64,000 nt of DNA from Dermatophagoides farinae (taxonomy: Eukaryota; Arthropoda; Arachnida; Sarcoptiformes; Pyroglyphidae): NCBI RefSeq assembly GCF_024713945.1, contig NC_134686.1, forward strand, positions 706,001 to 770,000, written 5' to 3'. A model generated the notes under the pieces. That model was not told the origin of the DNA, ran no database searches, and saw nothing but the letters and a program-made list of their open reading frames with translations. Below, one piece after another: positions 10,274 through 24,137 of this stretch. Positions within the stretch are counted from its first letter, which is position 1; each line of letters starts with the position of its first letter. The position numbers and the translations under genes are program-made.

Positions 10274-13066
10274 ATGATGTTAAAAACTGTGTTGATTTTC
10301 ATAATAATCACACCTATCGTGATCATATCATCAACAACAAAAAAATTTGATTGTCCAACGGCCAATTTTGATGCTTCCGTCGCAATCAATGAATGTTTTG
10401 CATTATTATTTAATGCAAAATTCATGTGGCTGTTGGATGTCTGTAATTTTCGTCTATCGACAGTATATAATTTTGAGCCTGAATTGCTGAAATGTTTTCA
10501 TAATGATGGACACAATGGACCGAATCGACAACAACAACAACAACAATCGAAACAATATGAAAATGAACAACGGCAACAATTAATTGCATGGAATCGTTTT
10601 CGAAAAATGAAATCAACTATAATGATGTATAATAATTATCCAAATTCAAATTTTATCTGCATGGAATTGGTATGTATGAATTTTATTTTTTGCCTGTGAA
10701 AGGTTTTTTGATGATGAAATGTTGAATGTATGTTATATGATCATTTCATTTTTTTTTCTCATCTTAATTCATCCAAAATTTCTATCTATGACCATACCGC
10801 CCGCGTACATATAAATTCGGATTTATAATTGAATAATGTCTCTTGAAACATTCGGAAAAAAAAATTTCGATTCAATTCTGTCATTCAATGGCGAGAGAGA
10901 AAGAGAAAGAGACGTAGAGAGAAAGAAAAAATCTTTTCACAGGAATAGAAAAAGAAAAATTTAGCCGTCATATCATTCTTATCTGATTATTGAATTATTT
11001 TTTCATGACTCAATATTATTGATTTGTTTGATGGTCGAAAAAAAATATTAGTTTTTTTTTGTCTTTTTTTTCACATTTTCTCTATGGTGGCCTCATCCGA
11101 TTTCATTTCAAGAATAATCAAATTTGTTATTTTCCCATCATCATAACTGAACAATATCCAAGTAGTGAATTTTTAAACACAATCGGAAATATGAATTCAA
11201 TGGAAGATGAAATGTTTAGAAGCTCATGCCAATCGGATGTCATTGATGATGATTTTGATGACAGCATTGTTCATGATGGCCAAAAAATAACAACGACGAC
11301 AACGACAAGGATAATCGAAATGGCACATATGTATTATCATGTTAGTTCATCAAAAGGAACGAAAATATATCGGTTACATGGGCGAAATTTTTATGCCGAT
11401 ATTGTTTGGACACCATCATCATATGATTGGAATCGTTTAGTTTTTTCAGTAAAATTGTTCAAATTAATGAGTGATCAATACAATAATCATAATCATAATG
11501 ATGATGATCCACCAATGATGAAACCGTCAACTGAAAGGCCTGATTTTGATCCTGAATATTTATTATTAGAAAATGTTAGCACATTTTTAATCATGCCAAC
11601 CGATATTGAAGTAATGGTATTTTTTACTACAAATGAATTTTGTATTATAAATTATTTTACTAAAAACGTAAGATAAGCCTCAAGATGAAACTTTTATTTT
11701 TATTGGACTAAAATTTTTTTTTTTGTTAAAATAGTGTGGCCGAAGATCGACAAGAGATTTATTTGGTTGTGATGATGATGATGATGATGATGATGGTTAT
11801 TCGGAATTCAGTGACGGTGATGATAGCGATCGACCACATAACATGACAATTGTCAACATTATGGAAAACGATCAATCGTTTAATGAACCATCAAACAACA
11901 ACAGTAACACTGCATCAATGACTACGGCCAAAATTCTTTTGGATACCATAAAAAAATCAACATCAAATGAAACAAATAAACAAAATAAACGCAAAATGTC
12001 AACATTAACACCGCCTATGCCACTGCCGACAATGGCAACATCAACATCAACCAATTCAATAGTAAAAAACATTTCAACTGCAGATTCTATTGTTAGTAGC
12101 AGTAAATTTGTATCAACAAAAACGACAACTGTGATGCCAATTTTTCCATCCAAAAATGATGATGATGATGATGATGATAATGGTACTCAACCGAATGAAA
12201 CCAATTTATCTAGGGCAACAACAGCCGTACAGCGGCCGTCAATAACGACTGACAATTCTATTGTAGAATCACATGAAAAACGAAACAAAAAAGATGAAAT
12301 TGAACAAATTATCGTGACAACAGAATCGTCATCAGTACTTTGTCACATCATCACTGCTACTAATGATAATAATAACAAAAAGAATAAGAAAATTTCAAAA
12401 ACCACCAAGATACCACCAATACATAGCATAGCAACCGTTACCTCTAATTATGATTTAGATAGCAACAAACCAACAAATTCTCATGTCATTGAAAATCATG
12501 TGGTTAACAAAAGTATTCATCATTCATCGTCAGAAAAGAAACCAAATAAAGAAACTCATGACGATGTTGATGGTGATGTGAATGAAAAGATTTTTTCTCA
12601 AGAAATAACATGTGATATTGATTGTGTCATGTTGAAACTAAAAGAAATGAAAAATCTTGATCAAAGGAAAACGTGGCATGTCTAAAAATTTTGACAACAA
12701 CAACGATGATGTTGATGAATATTTATCATCATCAAATAATTATAGTATAAAAAGTATCATCAACATAATGATAAAATCGGATATTATTCATGGACATTTT
12801 CTTAAAAATGGATCATTCATTATTGGTCGTATTATTTTTAGAGGTTAGTTTTTTTTGTTTGTTTGTTGATAATTCAACTTAATGTGTTTTTTTTGTCCCT
12901 TATAAATGTAGCATTAAAATTCGTCATTATAACATCATTGATAATCGGTTCAATTATAATGTTGATCATTTTATCCATACATCGTTTACGTTTTAAAGAT
13001 TTTCGTGCCGATATTTTTCTTTATATAATGTTGTCATTTTTCACACAAAAACTTAAACAAACATAA
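10274..13066 (+). CDS. Unrecognised secreted/type-I membrane protein with acidic Thr/Ser/Asn-rich ectodomain
   Basis: No family recognised. Proposed exons: 10274-10669, 11113-11667, 11735-12572, 12667-12843 and 12912-13066 (706 residues if all joins hold). The ATG at 10274 opens a hydrophobic signal-like segment (MMLKTVLIFIIITPIVIISS), followed by a cysteine-containing region (FDCPTANFD, INECFALLF, LLDVCNF). Exon 2 has a compact, non-repetitive stretch (GTKIYRLHGRNFYADIVW, then SYDWNRLVFSVKLFKLM). Exon 3 starts CGRRSTRDLFGC and then becomes Asp-run, Thr/Ser/Asn-rich and probably disordered. The last exon encodes a membrane span (ALKFVIITSLIIGSIIMLII) and a short basic tail. The exon 3/4 join is uncertain: the open frame runs on to 12685, and the next coding frame is reached only by a 94-base intron with a weak acceptor or by a one-base indel. 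Confidence 0.65.
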
Positions 13067-16000
13067 TGAAATATTGCTTCAAAATACCCGGTTCATGTTT
13101 GTTTGTTAGTTTGTCTCAATTTTTATATATTCCATGATGATGATTATGTCTACTACTGCTGTAAAAAAAAAATTTCACAAATGAATGATTCTTTTCAAAT
13201 TTCATCATCATTACATGTGTGTGTGTGCCTGTATTTTGTGAATCCAAACTTGTAAACACAAACATTTATTATACTCAAACAAGAAGCATCAACGAACAAA
13301 TGTTGTTTCATTTTCATCACATTTTTTTTTCTGTGCCAGTATAGTATAGATTTTTTAAATCACTCATTTTTACCCCCCCTCTCTCTCTATCTATCTCTAC
13401 TTAAAAAAATGTTTAATTACTTGAAACACAAGACACACACCACACACACAAAAAAACCACATTGTTTTATATATAATGATGATGATGATGATGATGATAA
13501 TTATGTTGTTGATGATGACAAGTTGAAAAAGAATATTCTTTCATCACAATATGTCTCTATACATGTGTATGTATGTCTCTGTGTTTTCAGCCAATTCATC
13601 TTAATTAAATGAATAAATAAATGAATGTCATCATCATTCAGAATAATTTTTTTTTTGTACATGATCAACTTGTCCACTGACTTCATTTCAGTGTCTCTCT
13701 GTGTGTGTGTTTGTGATGTTTTTTTTTTCGATGATATCAGCAACAAAAAAATCAATCAATCCATATCCATATATAATATATTCGATTATTGTTTTTATAT
13801 AATACACCATAATAATTATGACAAGGGGATTTTTTTTGTTTCATCTTTATAATTCAAATTTTTGGGTGTTGATAATAATAATAATATACATGATGATGAT
13901 GCATATTGTCGATTATCATGTTTGTGTGTGTGTGTGTGTGTGTGATCGCCACATATATAAAAATTGCTAAATATAAACAACTGACCATCTGGCCATCTGA
14001 ATAATCTCTATTGGACCCTATTCGTTTGATTGATTTATTTATTCTGACCTTTTTTTCATCGTCATCATCATCATCATCATCATAAACAGCAGCAGTATCA
14101 TTAAACATCGATTTTGTCAGCCAAAAAAAAAAAAATCAAATGGAACAAATGTAAGAAAATTGAAAAAACAAACAAACAAAATAAACAAATAAAACATTTA
14201 TGCCATAAATCAGAGAAAATGGGAATCCGACAATGGATTCGATTAGAAATGAATGTTTTGGGTGAAATAATAATAATAATAATAAAAATCCATCTGAACT
14301 TTTTTTTTATTTTCTTTCGATTTAGATGGATTGAGACTGTAGTGAAACAATAGTGAAAGAGAGAAAAAAAATTGGCTCCAAATATACTGCCACCATCATC
14401 ATCATCATCATCATCAATTGGAAAATAGACTAAAAAAAAGAAAGAAATAAACACGCTACAAAATGATCATCAATTCTATTCTCTTTTGACGACGACGATG
14501 ATGATGATGATCATAATAATCCAGATGTAGTAAAGAAAAAAAAACATGGTGGTTGTATTGTGTTTGTGTGTGTGTAGAACCAATAAAATAGAGTTGACAA
14601 TTTCAAATCGAATTCTTAAAATTGAATCGAATCGAATCGTTTTGTTTTGTTTTTGTTTTTTGATTCAATTCGATTCGATTTTGGTATATTTTTTTTTGAT
14701 CAAAATGAATGTTTAATAGGAAAACAAAACAAAAAAGAGAGGAGAAATAAAATTTAGACGCAAACAATATATGAAAGCGTATGAGAATAAAAAAAATCGA
14801 AAATCATCAAAAAACATTAATCAATCAATAATCATAACGGAAGAGATCCAGAGAGCGAGAGAGTAAGAGAGAAAATCGTCAAATATGCAAGAAGACCGAC
14901 AGAGAAAAAAAACCCACAGAACAACTAAACAAAAGAAAAAAGAATGAAAAAAAAACATTATATTCAGCCAATTTCATTTCAGTTTCGGCGTTATTTTTTT
15001 TTCATTTTTTTTTTTTTTGTTTTGTTTTGTTTTGTTTGCCTGTTTGTGTTGTTTGTTTCGGTTTTTTTTCTTCATTACAAAAAATTTCTTCATTGCGTCT
15101 TTTTTTTCTTGTTATTCTCTTTATACTCAATGTCTAGCTAGGTCTCGAATTCGATCCGATCCGATCCTATCCGATTCATTCATTCATTGATTGTAGCGTC
15201 TTAGTAACTAAGGCTTTCCCCTTAGTTTGTGATTCTGTTATATGAATATAGTGTATATACAATTTCTAAAGAATTCCAATCTAAAAGATGAAACAGCACC
15301 ACTACTATGTTCATGAAACACCACCACTACACAATATAAAACTATACTATAATTTTTTTAGCCATTTATCCGTTCCATTGAATAGCATCATCATCATCAT
15401 CATACAGAATAATATGATATTCTGTCCACCACCACCACCACCACAACTGTTACTACTACTTCTTGGGGATGAAATTTATTCTACTAGGGTTTGGATATCA
15501 AAATCAACCAGCCAGCCAGCCAGACAGCAGCCTTATAAAACTAAATATCGTTTTTGATATCAAAATTCTGAACAGAATTTCAGTGTGTGTGTGTGTATGT
15601 GTGTGTGTTTGTACTCATTGTACATCTACAACTTTGGTCTATACACACACACACACACTCAGTATTTCTTGATTTTGTTTTTTTGCAAAAAAGAAAAAAT
15701 AACAAAAAAAAAATTTTACATCTATGGACCTTGGTTCATTGCGCACGCTTGTCATCATCATCATCATCATCATCATTACTGATGTTGTTGATGATGATGC
15801 TATTGGGGTATAGTATAAATAAATATATGTAGTGATAGGGTATATACGTATGGAATCTATCCATCCATATATATATATATATTCTCAATGTTCAACATTC
15901 AATGACAATGGGGTATTGAGAATGAAATTGAGAGAAAGAATTTTTTTTTCATTCTGTAATGTGTGTGTGTGTGTGTAATATAACTATAAATTCTGCATTT

Positions 16001-19000
16001 TCTCCAGTATGTATGTGTGTGTGATAACGAATATAATATCGTTTTTTTTTTCGCTATAAGCGAACATCAATGAAGGTTTTTTCGTTTCGTTTTTTTTTTC
16101 TTGCATGAAGAAAAAATTCTTTGGATCAATGAAAACATTATGTGTCTGTATGTGTGTGTGTGTGTGTAGACTGTAGTGTTGTTGAATTCATTTGTACGCG
16201 CGCGTGTTTGTGTATGTATGTATGTCTTTGACAGTTATTTTCAATCATTCGTTTTTTTTTTTTTTTTTGGTTTGGTTTGTTTTTTTTTTTTCTTCTTCTT
16301 CTTCATATACCAAAAATAAAACACATAGTGCAAGAATTATTTCCACATTCGATTTGATTCCATCTCATTCATTCATTCATTCATCTATTCCATCTACAGT
16401 CATCATCGTGTTTTTTGTAACAATATACCAGTGTGTGTGTGTTTGTTTTTAATTCTTGTCTGTCTGTAATTCTGTGTGTGTGTAGTTTTGGATCGGTTTT
16501 GTTTTGTTTTTTGTTGTTATTGTTGTTGTTGTTTAAAATGCGTGCAATGACATAACATAAATGCATACAGAATATTCTTATTTTATCAATGCTATGTGTT
16601 TGTGTGTGTGTGTGTGTGTATGTATGTGTGCGGTTACATGCACTTCTTTTTCGATTGTGGTGATCAATAAAATGAATGAATGGTGAAGATGAAAAAAAAA
16701 TAATTTGTTTCCTCATTCATTGGTTTTATTCTTTTTCTCAACAACAACAACAACAACATCGTCATAGAATACAGAAGATGTAATGAGATTAATTTTTTTT
16801 TTTTGTTGTTCTTTTGTTGAGAAAATTTTCAACACACGCACCAATTGTGTAAGTATTAATTTCATTGATTTTCCAATTGTTGTTGTTGTTGTTGTTGTTG
16901 TTTTTATCGTTATTGTTATGGATTTCTAATAATTCGATCACAATAAGCTGGATTTTTCAGAATTCAGAATTTTTTTTTCACTCACATTGCGATTAATTTT
17001 TATATTTCAAAATCATCATTGATTATCATCATCAATATTTAATGATACATAGAGAAATGATTGTGTGTGTGTGTTTGATTTTTCAATGTTTGATTCAATT
17101 TTCAAAATGTCATCATTTAATTTGATTACTGGTTTTTTTTCATTCTTCCTGAAAAAGTAATTTGAGAAAATATTCGGGAGAAAAAAGGACAATTAATAAT
17201 AATAATTGAATCAATGTGTGACCCCTTTCGTTCGCACACACACACACACACGCAATATGTTTGACCACCACACCATTCACATTCGTTCGTTGACAAATTT
17301 TTTTTCCAATTCGATTCATCTATATATTTGCCGTTGTGGCCGAAACACATCGATCATCGATTGGTGTATTTACAATCAATAATTTTCATCGTTTTTTTCA
17401 CTCTTTCTCTCTTGACCTCGAATAGATTGTTGTTCAATATTTATTTATTTATTGATTCAATGATGTTTAAAATTTGAATATTTATTCATTTATTTTCCAA
17501 CACGATTCTTGTGATTCTGAATTAATTGTTTTATTTCGGCCACATGTTTTTTTCGTTTTGTTTTGTTTTGTTTTTTTTTGAATTCACATTGAATTTTTTT
17601 CTTTATAATCAATGTCGATTGACGATTATTATTATTATTGAATGCCAGAATGCCAGAATTTTGTCTGTTTCACAATGTTGGATACAATTGCAATGACAGT
17701 AAAGTTAAAAGTGGTGGAATTTTTTTTTCTCTTCTGTTCTTTTTTTTACCATAGACAAATTGATTGATTTCTACTTATATAAACATTATTTAATCCATCA
17801 GAGAGTAAAAGAGAGTGAGAGACTAGATATATGAATGAAGAATAGCTGTCTCTGTGTTTGTGTGTGTGTGTTGCAATTTGTTTTTTTCGAGAATCAATTT
17901 GGTCCAAATGGAAAAAAAATACGAAATTAGAGCCATTTATTCATTGATTGAAATAAACGATCGAATTGAATCCAAATTTTAATTAAAAAAAACAAACAAA
18001 ATAACAGAAGAAGAAATATTTACTTTGATGGTCATATTGAACCTATTGGTCGCTACAAATAAAACGATAATAATAATGACAACAGCAACAAAATTATTCA
18101 TCAAACACAACATAACAGAATGACAGAATTTATTCTTCATTGTAATGAATTCAGAATTCTATAAATGATGATGTATTCTTGTAGTTGTGTTTTTATTTTC
18201 TTTCTTTCGTTTCATTATGAAAAATCATCATCATAATGTTTGATTTTTTTTTCTGTCTGTCATTTCACTAACTCACTTGTTCATAGATTGATAGATAGAT
18301 AGATAGATAGATAGATGGTATAACTTAATTTGACTTGCCAATCATTCCTTTTTTTTCTCTTGTCGATAATTCTCTTCTTCTTCTTATTTTTTTTCTGTAT
18401 TAACAATTCTATTTACCCCAGAATAAAAAAAAATGTACTTTGTATATTTATCTTACATGAGAGGGTTTTTCATTCATTTTCATTGATTTTTTTCTTTTTT
18501 TCTTTTTTTTCTCATTCACTTCTGCCTGTCTGCTGTCTATCTCAACATTAAGATACTTTTTTCTTTTTTGTTTTTTTGTTTGGCATTCTTGTTTCAAATG
18601 ACTAATTATTCTTTTTCTCTCTTTTTTTTTCTTCTTCTTCATTGATCCATCATCGTCATCATCATCATCGTCATCATCGTAGACAAAGTCACGGTCCAAT
18701 TGTGTGTGTATATCGCAAGAATCGCAACAGAAACGAGAAAAAAAAATTCATGCATTCTATATGATGACATTATGAAAATTTACTACCAAATGATATTATT
18801 TTTCTCTTTCTCTCTCTCTTTACGATCTCATCAACGTCAAACAAACAACGACCATTAAGAGTAACTGCCCTAATATCTTTCATTTATATATGATGATGAT
18901 GATCATTTCAATGAAAATTTCAACAACAACAACAACAACAACAACAACAACGAAAAAAAAGCTTGGAAATTGAAAAATTTTTTCATTTGGCCATTTTTTT

Positions 19001-19267
19001 TTGTGTGTATACAACATTGAAAGATTAATATTTTCCACATGCTGAAAGAAAGAAAATAAACTTGAATTGAAAACAAACACACCCTCAACATTCTCAAATC
19101 AACAGAATTAGTAGACAACAACTATACTAGACAGACAATCAAAAAGCAAAAAAAAAAATTGACAACAAAAAAAACAGCAACAACAATAACAACAAAAGAA
19201 ACATTTTTCAACCATTGCTGAATTAAGCAGCCGATTTTCAATCATCAGTGGCCGAAGATGGCCAGTG
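13067..19267 (+). other. Repeat-rich intergenic DNA
   Basis: About 6 kb with no supportable gene on either strand. It contains many TG/CA runs (near 13921, 15583, 15961, 16154 and 16601), CAT/GAT runs, poly-T and CAA/GTT runs, and a GATA/TAGA run near 18290. The short open frames are translations of these repeats. Two non-repeat inverted repeats lie at 14625-14680 and 15206-15227. Confidence 0.65.
14625..14680. repeat. 13-bp perfect inverted repeat with 30-base loop
   Basis: The arm at 14625-14637 (AATCGAATCGAAT) is exactly complementary to 14668-14680 (ATTCGATTCGATT). The loop is T/G-rich. The arms are themselves built of an AATCG unit, so the structure may have arisen from a short tandem repeat and its inversion. 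Confidence 0.6.
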
Positions 19268-21494
19268 ATGAACAAGATGGGCGTACGTCGTGGTGTACGT
19301 GGATCATTCCGTGGTTCATTACGACGATATGGTAGTGCAGAATATTCACGGCGGCCATATAGACATCATAATTGGGTATTCCGTAATGGTGAATGGCGTA
19401 TTGCTTTTGGTAAGTTTTTTTTAGGTTATTTTTCTTGTTGTTGTTGTCGTTGCATAGTTTACTATTTATGAACAACAACAAATGCATAGACACACACACA
19501 CGCACACAATTTACATTATTTATTTAAAAAAAAAAATTTCTTTTTTTTATTCTTAGAAATCATTTTGCACACACACACACACACATACATCATTTCCAAA
19601 AAAAAAAAAAAATGGGCCAATTTACAATCTGGTTCGAATATAGATAGATAGATAGATAGAATTTCATACAATTTGCGAATTTTTTTTCTCACTCACTTTG
19701 CTTCTCTTATAGCACACACACAAATATAGTATTCGTTCTGTTTGAATTGATTAGTCCGTTATTTAAACACAGACACACACACACACACATCCGGCTGTAA
19801 TCAATTATAGCTCGTGATTTATCATTTCAAAATTGATAGCCAGTCTGTTATGTGCTCAATTTATGAACGCCCTTTTAATTTTCTCATTTCACTAAAACAT
19901 CACACAAACACACCACCACCACCACCACCACCATTGATTACATCATTAATAGATCACTTTTCTTTTCTACTGATATATAACCATCAATAAGAACGATCGA
20001 CTGGATAGGCGAAGAGAAAAAAAAATTTTCTTTTAAACAGAATCTTTTTTTTCTCGCTTTGAATAAGGTATAATAGGTGTGTCTGCGTTTGTCGGTTGGT
20101 TGGTTGGTTGGTTGGTTAATGGAAGTAGAGGAGTGGGGGAAAAAAATTCAACAACTTTATTATTTAGTTTTTTTTTCATAGCCATGAACCAAGAATTTAA
20201 AAAAAAATTCCCTCAATTCTATCTTCAATCTATCTATTGTTCATTTTCATCGAAAAGTAAAAAAGATAAAATTCTCGTTAACAATAAAATTCAGTTTTTT
20301 TTTAATATGAAAATTTTATCCACTCAGACGAAAATCAATCGATATTTGAAAATTAATACACACACACACACACACACATTTATATCGATTGAATTAATGA
20401 GTTTATATTTCATATATATTGATATATCCTTTTTTTCTGACCTCCGCTATTATATATTGATAATATACGTGAATCATTATTTTCTATAATCAACCATTAT
20501 CAATATTGAATATTTTGAGTTAGAGAGAGAGAGAGAGAATAGAATATTCCGGACAAAAACAAATAAATGTATGTCATGAAAAAAAAATTCTTTTCATTAT
20601 TATCTCTCTCTCTTTTCTAGATTTCATTGTATATTCTATTAGTTTGTTATTATATAGTTGTAAAAAAATATCCATTATCATTATTCTTGATTCTTGATTA
20701 TAAATTGAAATTCTGACATATCCGTATAAGATTCTTTTCTTTTTTTTTGTTTTTTATTCATTTTTGTCGTTTTGGTTTGTCTTTCAATGTTTCCTGTTTA
20801 TCTATGCATGCATATGTTTACTATTTAATCACAATCGTTTTTTTTTAATTTCATTTTCATTTAAAAGATTTTTGATCAGAAAACATGTTTTTCATCATCA
20901 TCATCATCATCACATGATCATGATAGATATTCTGTAGCCATATATAAACGTATATAATAGTAATGATAATATAATAAGTGTAAAAGTGTTGAAAACATTA
21001 TTGTCATTCGTTGTCGTTGTCGTTGTTGTTGTCGTCGTCAGCTTGATGTCAGCTAGACAGCTATATCCGAATTCGATTTTTGAAATTGATTATTTTCACA
21101 TCTTTTTTTCACACACACACACACAAACAAACACCCACACACACATACACACACACATACTTTAGGCTATTTTGTGGCCAAATAACTGTGGATGTGTGTG
21201 AAAATATTATTACAGCAAAAAAAGAGCGATTCGTTTTATTTGAATGATCATAATCTAATGAGTTCATTGTATCCGTTTTTTTTTTTTTGATTTCATTTTC
21301 TTGACAATCGATCCAAATTTTTTGTTGTTGTTGTTGTTGTCGTTGAAAACATTTTGCTGCTTTAACGCTTTTTTATTTGCAATGAAATGAAAAAATAAAT
21401 AAATCAAGAATTGTAAAACCAAAAAAAAAAAAAAAAATTATCACTGAGCCATTTTTTGGCTGTAATTTTTTTTTCTTTTCTTGTTTGTCTTGTT

Positions 21495-21569
<75 letters not shown>

Positions 21570-21966
21570 AACAACAACAACAAAGTTTTTTTCTCTTTTT
21601 CAAATTTTGCGAATAAAGATACACACACGCACACAGAGAGAGACAGTCATATCTATTCGTTTTTTTTCTGATTTTGAGTGAAAAAAAAATCGATTCTTTG
21701 CTCCCTTTTTTTCATTTTTAATTCTGGTGATTGTCAAATACAAAACAGCAACAGCAACAGCAGCAGCAGTAGCAACAACAAAAAAAAACTTTTATTGATC
21801 AAATGAAAATAAATGACAATTTTCATATTTTTTTGTTTCATATGAAAATTTAGAACACACACTGTGTTTGTGTGTGTGTGTGGGTTTTTCAAAAATTCAA
21901 TAACTTTAAACTCGAATATAAAAAAAAACATTTGGATATAGTCATAATAAAAAAAACCAAAATCTT

Positions 21967-22015
<49 letters not shown>

Positions 22016-24106
22016 TTTTGTGTGAAAATGGCTTTATCAATAATTTTTGACCGAGATTCACACACCCACGCAGACCAAATGAAGAAAAATCTTTGAAATT
22101 TTTGTCAATAGAATGTGTGTGTGTACAGTGTAAATGAAATGTGTAAATCACAATCATGCACATCGTATTTTATTCGTGAATTTTTTTGTTTTGTTTTTTG
22201 TTTTAAACCCACTCCATACACACCACCCGCTTGTGAATGGTTTCATAATCATCATCATCATCATCATGGATCGAATTCTAATTCTTTTTTTTCACCCTAT
22301 CAATCTATTTATCTATTCCATCTGGGGTATTATGTTCACATTTTTTTTTTGAATATTTTGCATTCTCAATCCATCATTTATTGTGAGACCACAAAATTCA
22401 AACAACGAGAAAAAAAAACAAAAATGCAATAAAGAGAAGGAAGGGCACAAATGAAGTGTTTTTTTTTGGGGGGGCGGTATAGAAGAAAAAAAAAGATTGA
22501 AATTCCATCACCATCATCATCCAATCCATCTATATACATCATCATCATTTTTTTATCATTTCCATTTGATATTGTCTTTTTCATTAGCATAAATGCTCAA
22601 TTAATAGGCATTCATAGCGATCATTTTCCATAGACCATAGACACACAATGCCTGTCTGCATGCCATCCAATCAAATATTTTGTGGATGAAAGCCCAAATC
22701 GAAGCTCGAAAACTAAACCGAAAAAAATGATTCCATAGAATTTAACGAAAAAAAAAAACATTTGAATTGAGTTTTTCATTTGTTTTTTTCTGGTTGTATT
22801 CTCATATTTTGGCTGAGAAAAAAAAACATATTCACAAAAAAAAACTAAATCGTTTCCTATCTATCTATTTTTGTGGTTGATGTTTTTTTTAATTCTTGTT
22901 GTTGTTGTTAGTATCTGGCTTCATATAATTGTTTTATCTATTCAAACGAATTGACTTGCATTTTCTGTTGTTGTTGTTGTTGTTGTTGGCAATTAACCTA
23001 ATGACAAATGATAACAAACAAACAAACAAACAAACAGATACATGAACAATAAATAAATAAAACCAAACTAACAAACAAACAAACAAATTGTGAAAAACAC
23101 ACACACACATTCATCAATAACATACATATGTTTATGGTTTCATTCCATCATCATCATCATTGAATATCAAGAACATCAATCATTAATATTCACATTCACA
23201 TTCATATATATATATTGTTTAAATGTTGAACCTATATGATGATGATGATCTATGATGACGGTTTACAAACGTGTTTTATAAAGACGATGATGATAAATTG
23301 AGTAGAAATTTTTTTTTTTTTTGACTTTTTCTCTTTTGACTATATATATAATTCTATATAGTGATAATCGACAGAAAAAAAAATTCTGAAATTCTTTGTT
23401 TTTTTTCCGAAGAAAAAAAAAATGCAAAAATATGAAAAATAAATAAATAAACAAATCATTTCATTTTTTGAAATTCTTTCATTCACTATAGTTATTGCAC
23501 TTGTTATGAATATCATCATCATGCACCAAAAAAAAAAAAAGTTCTTCAACACACACACACATAACTACAACGAATCCATGATCGACAATCATCATGAATC
23601 AAATGATATGAAAAAAAAGTTTATATATTCTATTTTGAACTTTATCACCATTTGTTTTTTTTTGTTTTGTTATTATTTATGCTTATTTGAATCATTTGTC
23701 TGTCAGTTAGGGGTTTGGTTGTTCGGTTATTCTGTTGGATATTATTGGCACTTCTTACTTTTACTTGCTTATATATATGATGTATTTGTATATTTAGGAA
23801 TGAAATTGTGCAAAAAGAACAAAAAAAAATTTTTTTTTTTTTGGTTTTGTTTTTCCTTTTCAAGTGGTTCATAGTTTTTTTTTTGTGTTCGCTGTTGATG
23901 ATGATGATGATGATGAATTTTTTTTTTCGTTTTACTCTTACTAGGGTGTTTCTGTGTTTCTATGATGAGCTGCTTTTGTCAGACTTTTATATCATTATGA
24001 CGATGAACAACAACAACAACAACAACAATACAACATAATGTTATAACTTGATTAGATTCGTTTTTTTTCATAAATGAAAAAAAAACGGAACTAGTGAATT
24101 CCGTTT

Positions 24107-24137
<31 letters not shown>

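Noticed and set aside
21373-21634. Open frames of Arg-Glu repeats (minus strand) and Ser-Leu repeats (plus strand)
   Set aside because: They are translations of the pure CT microsatellite and are open in every frame because the repeat has no stop.
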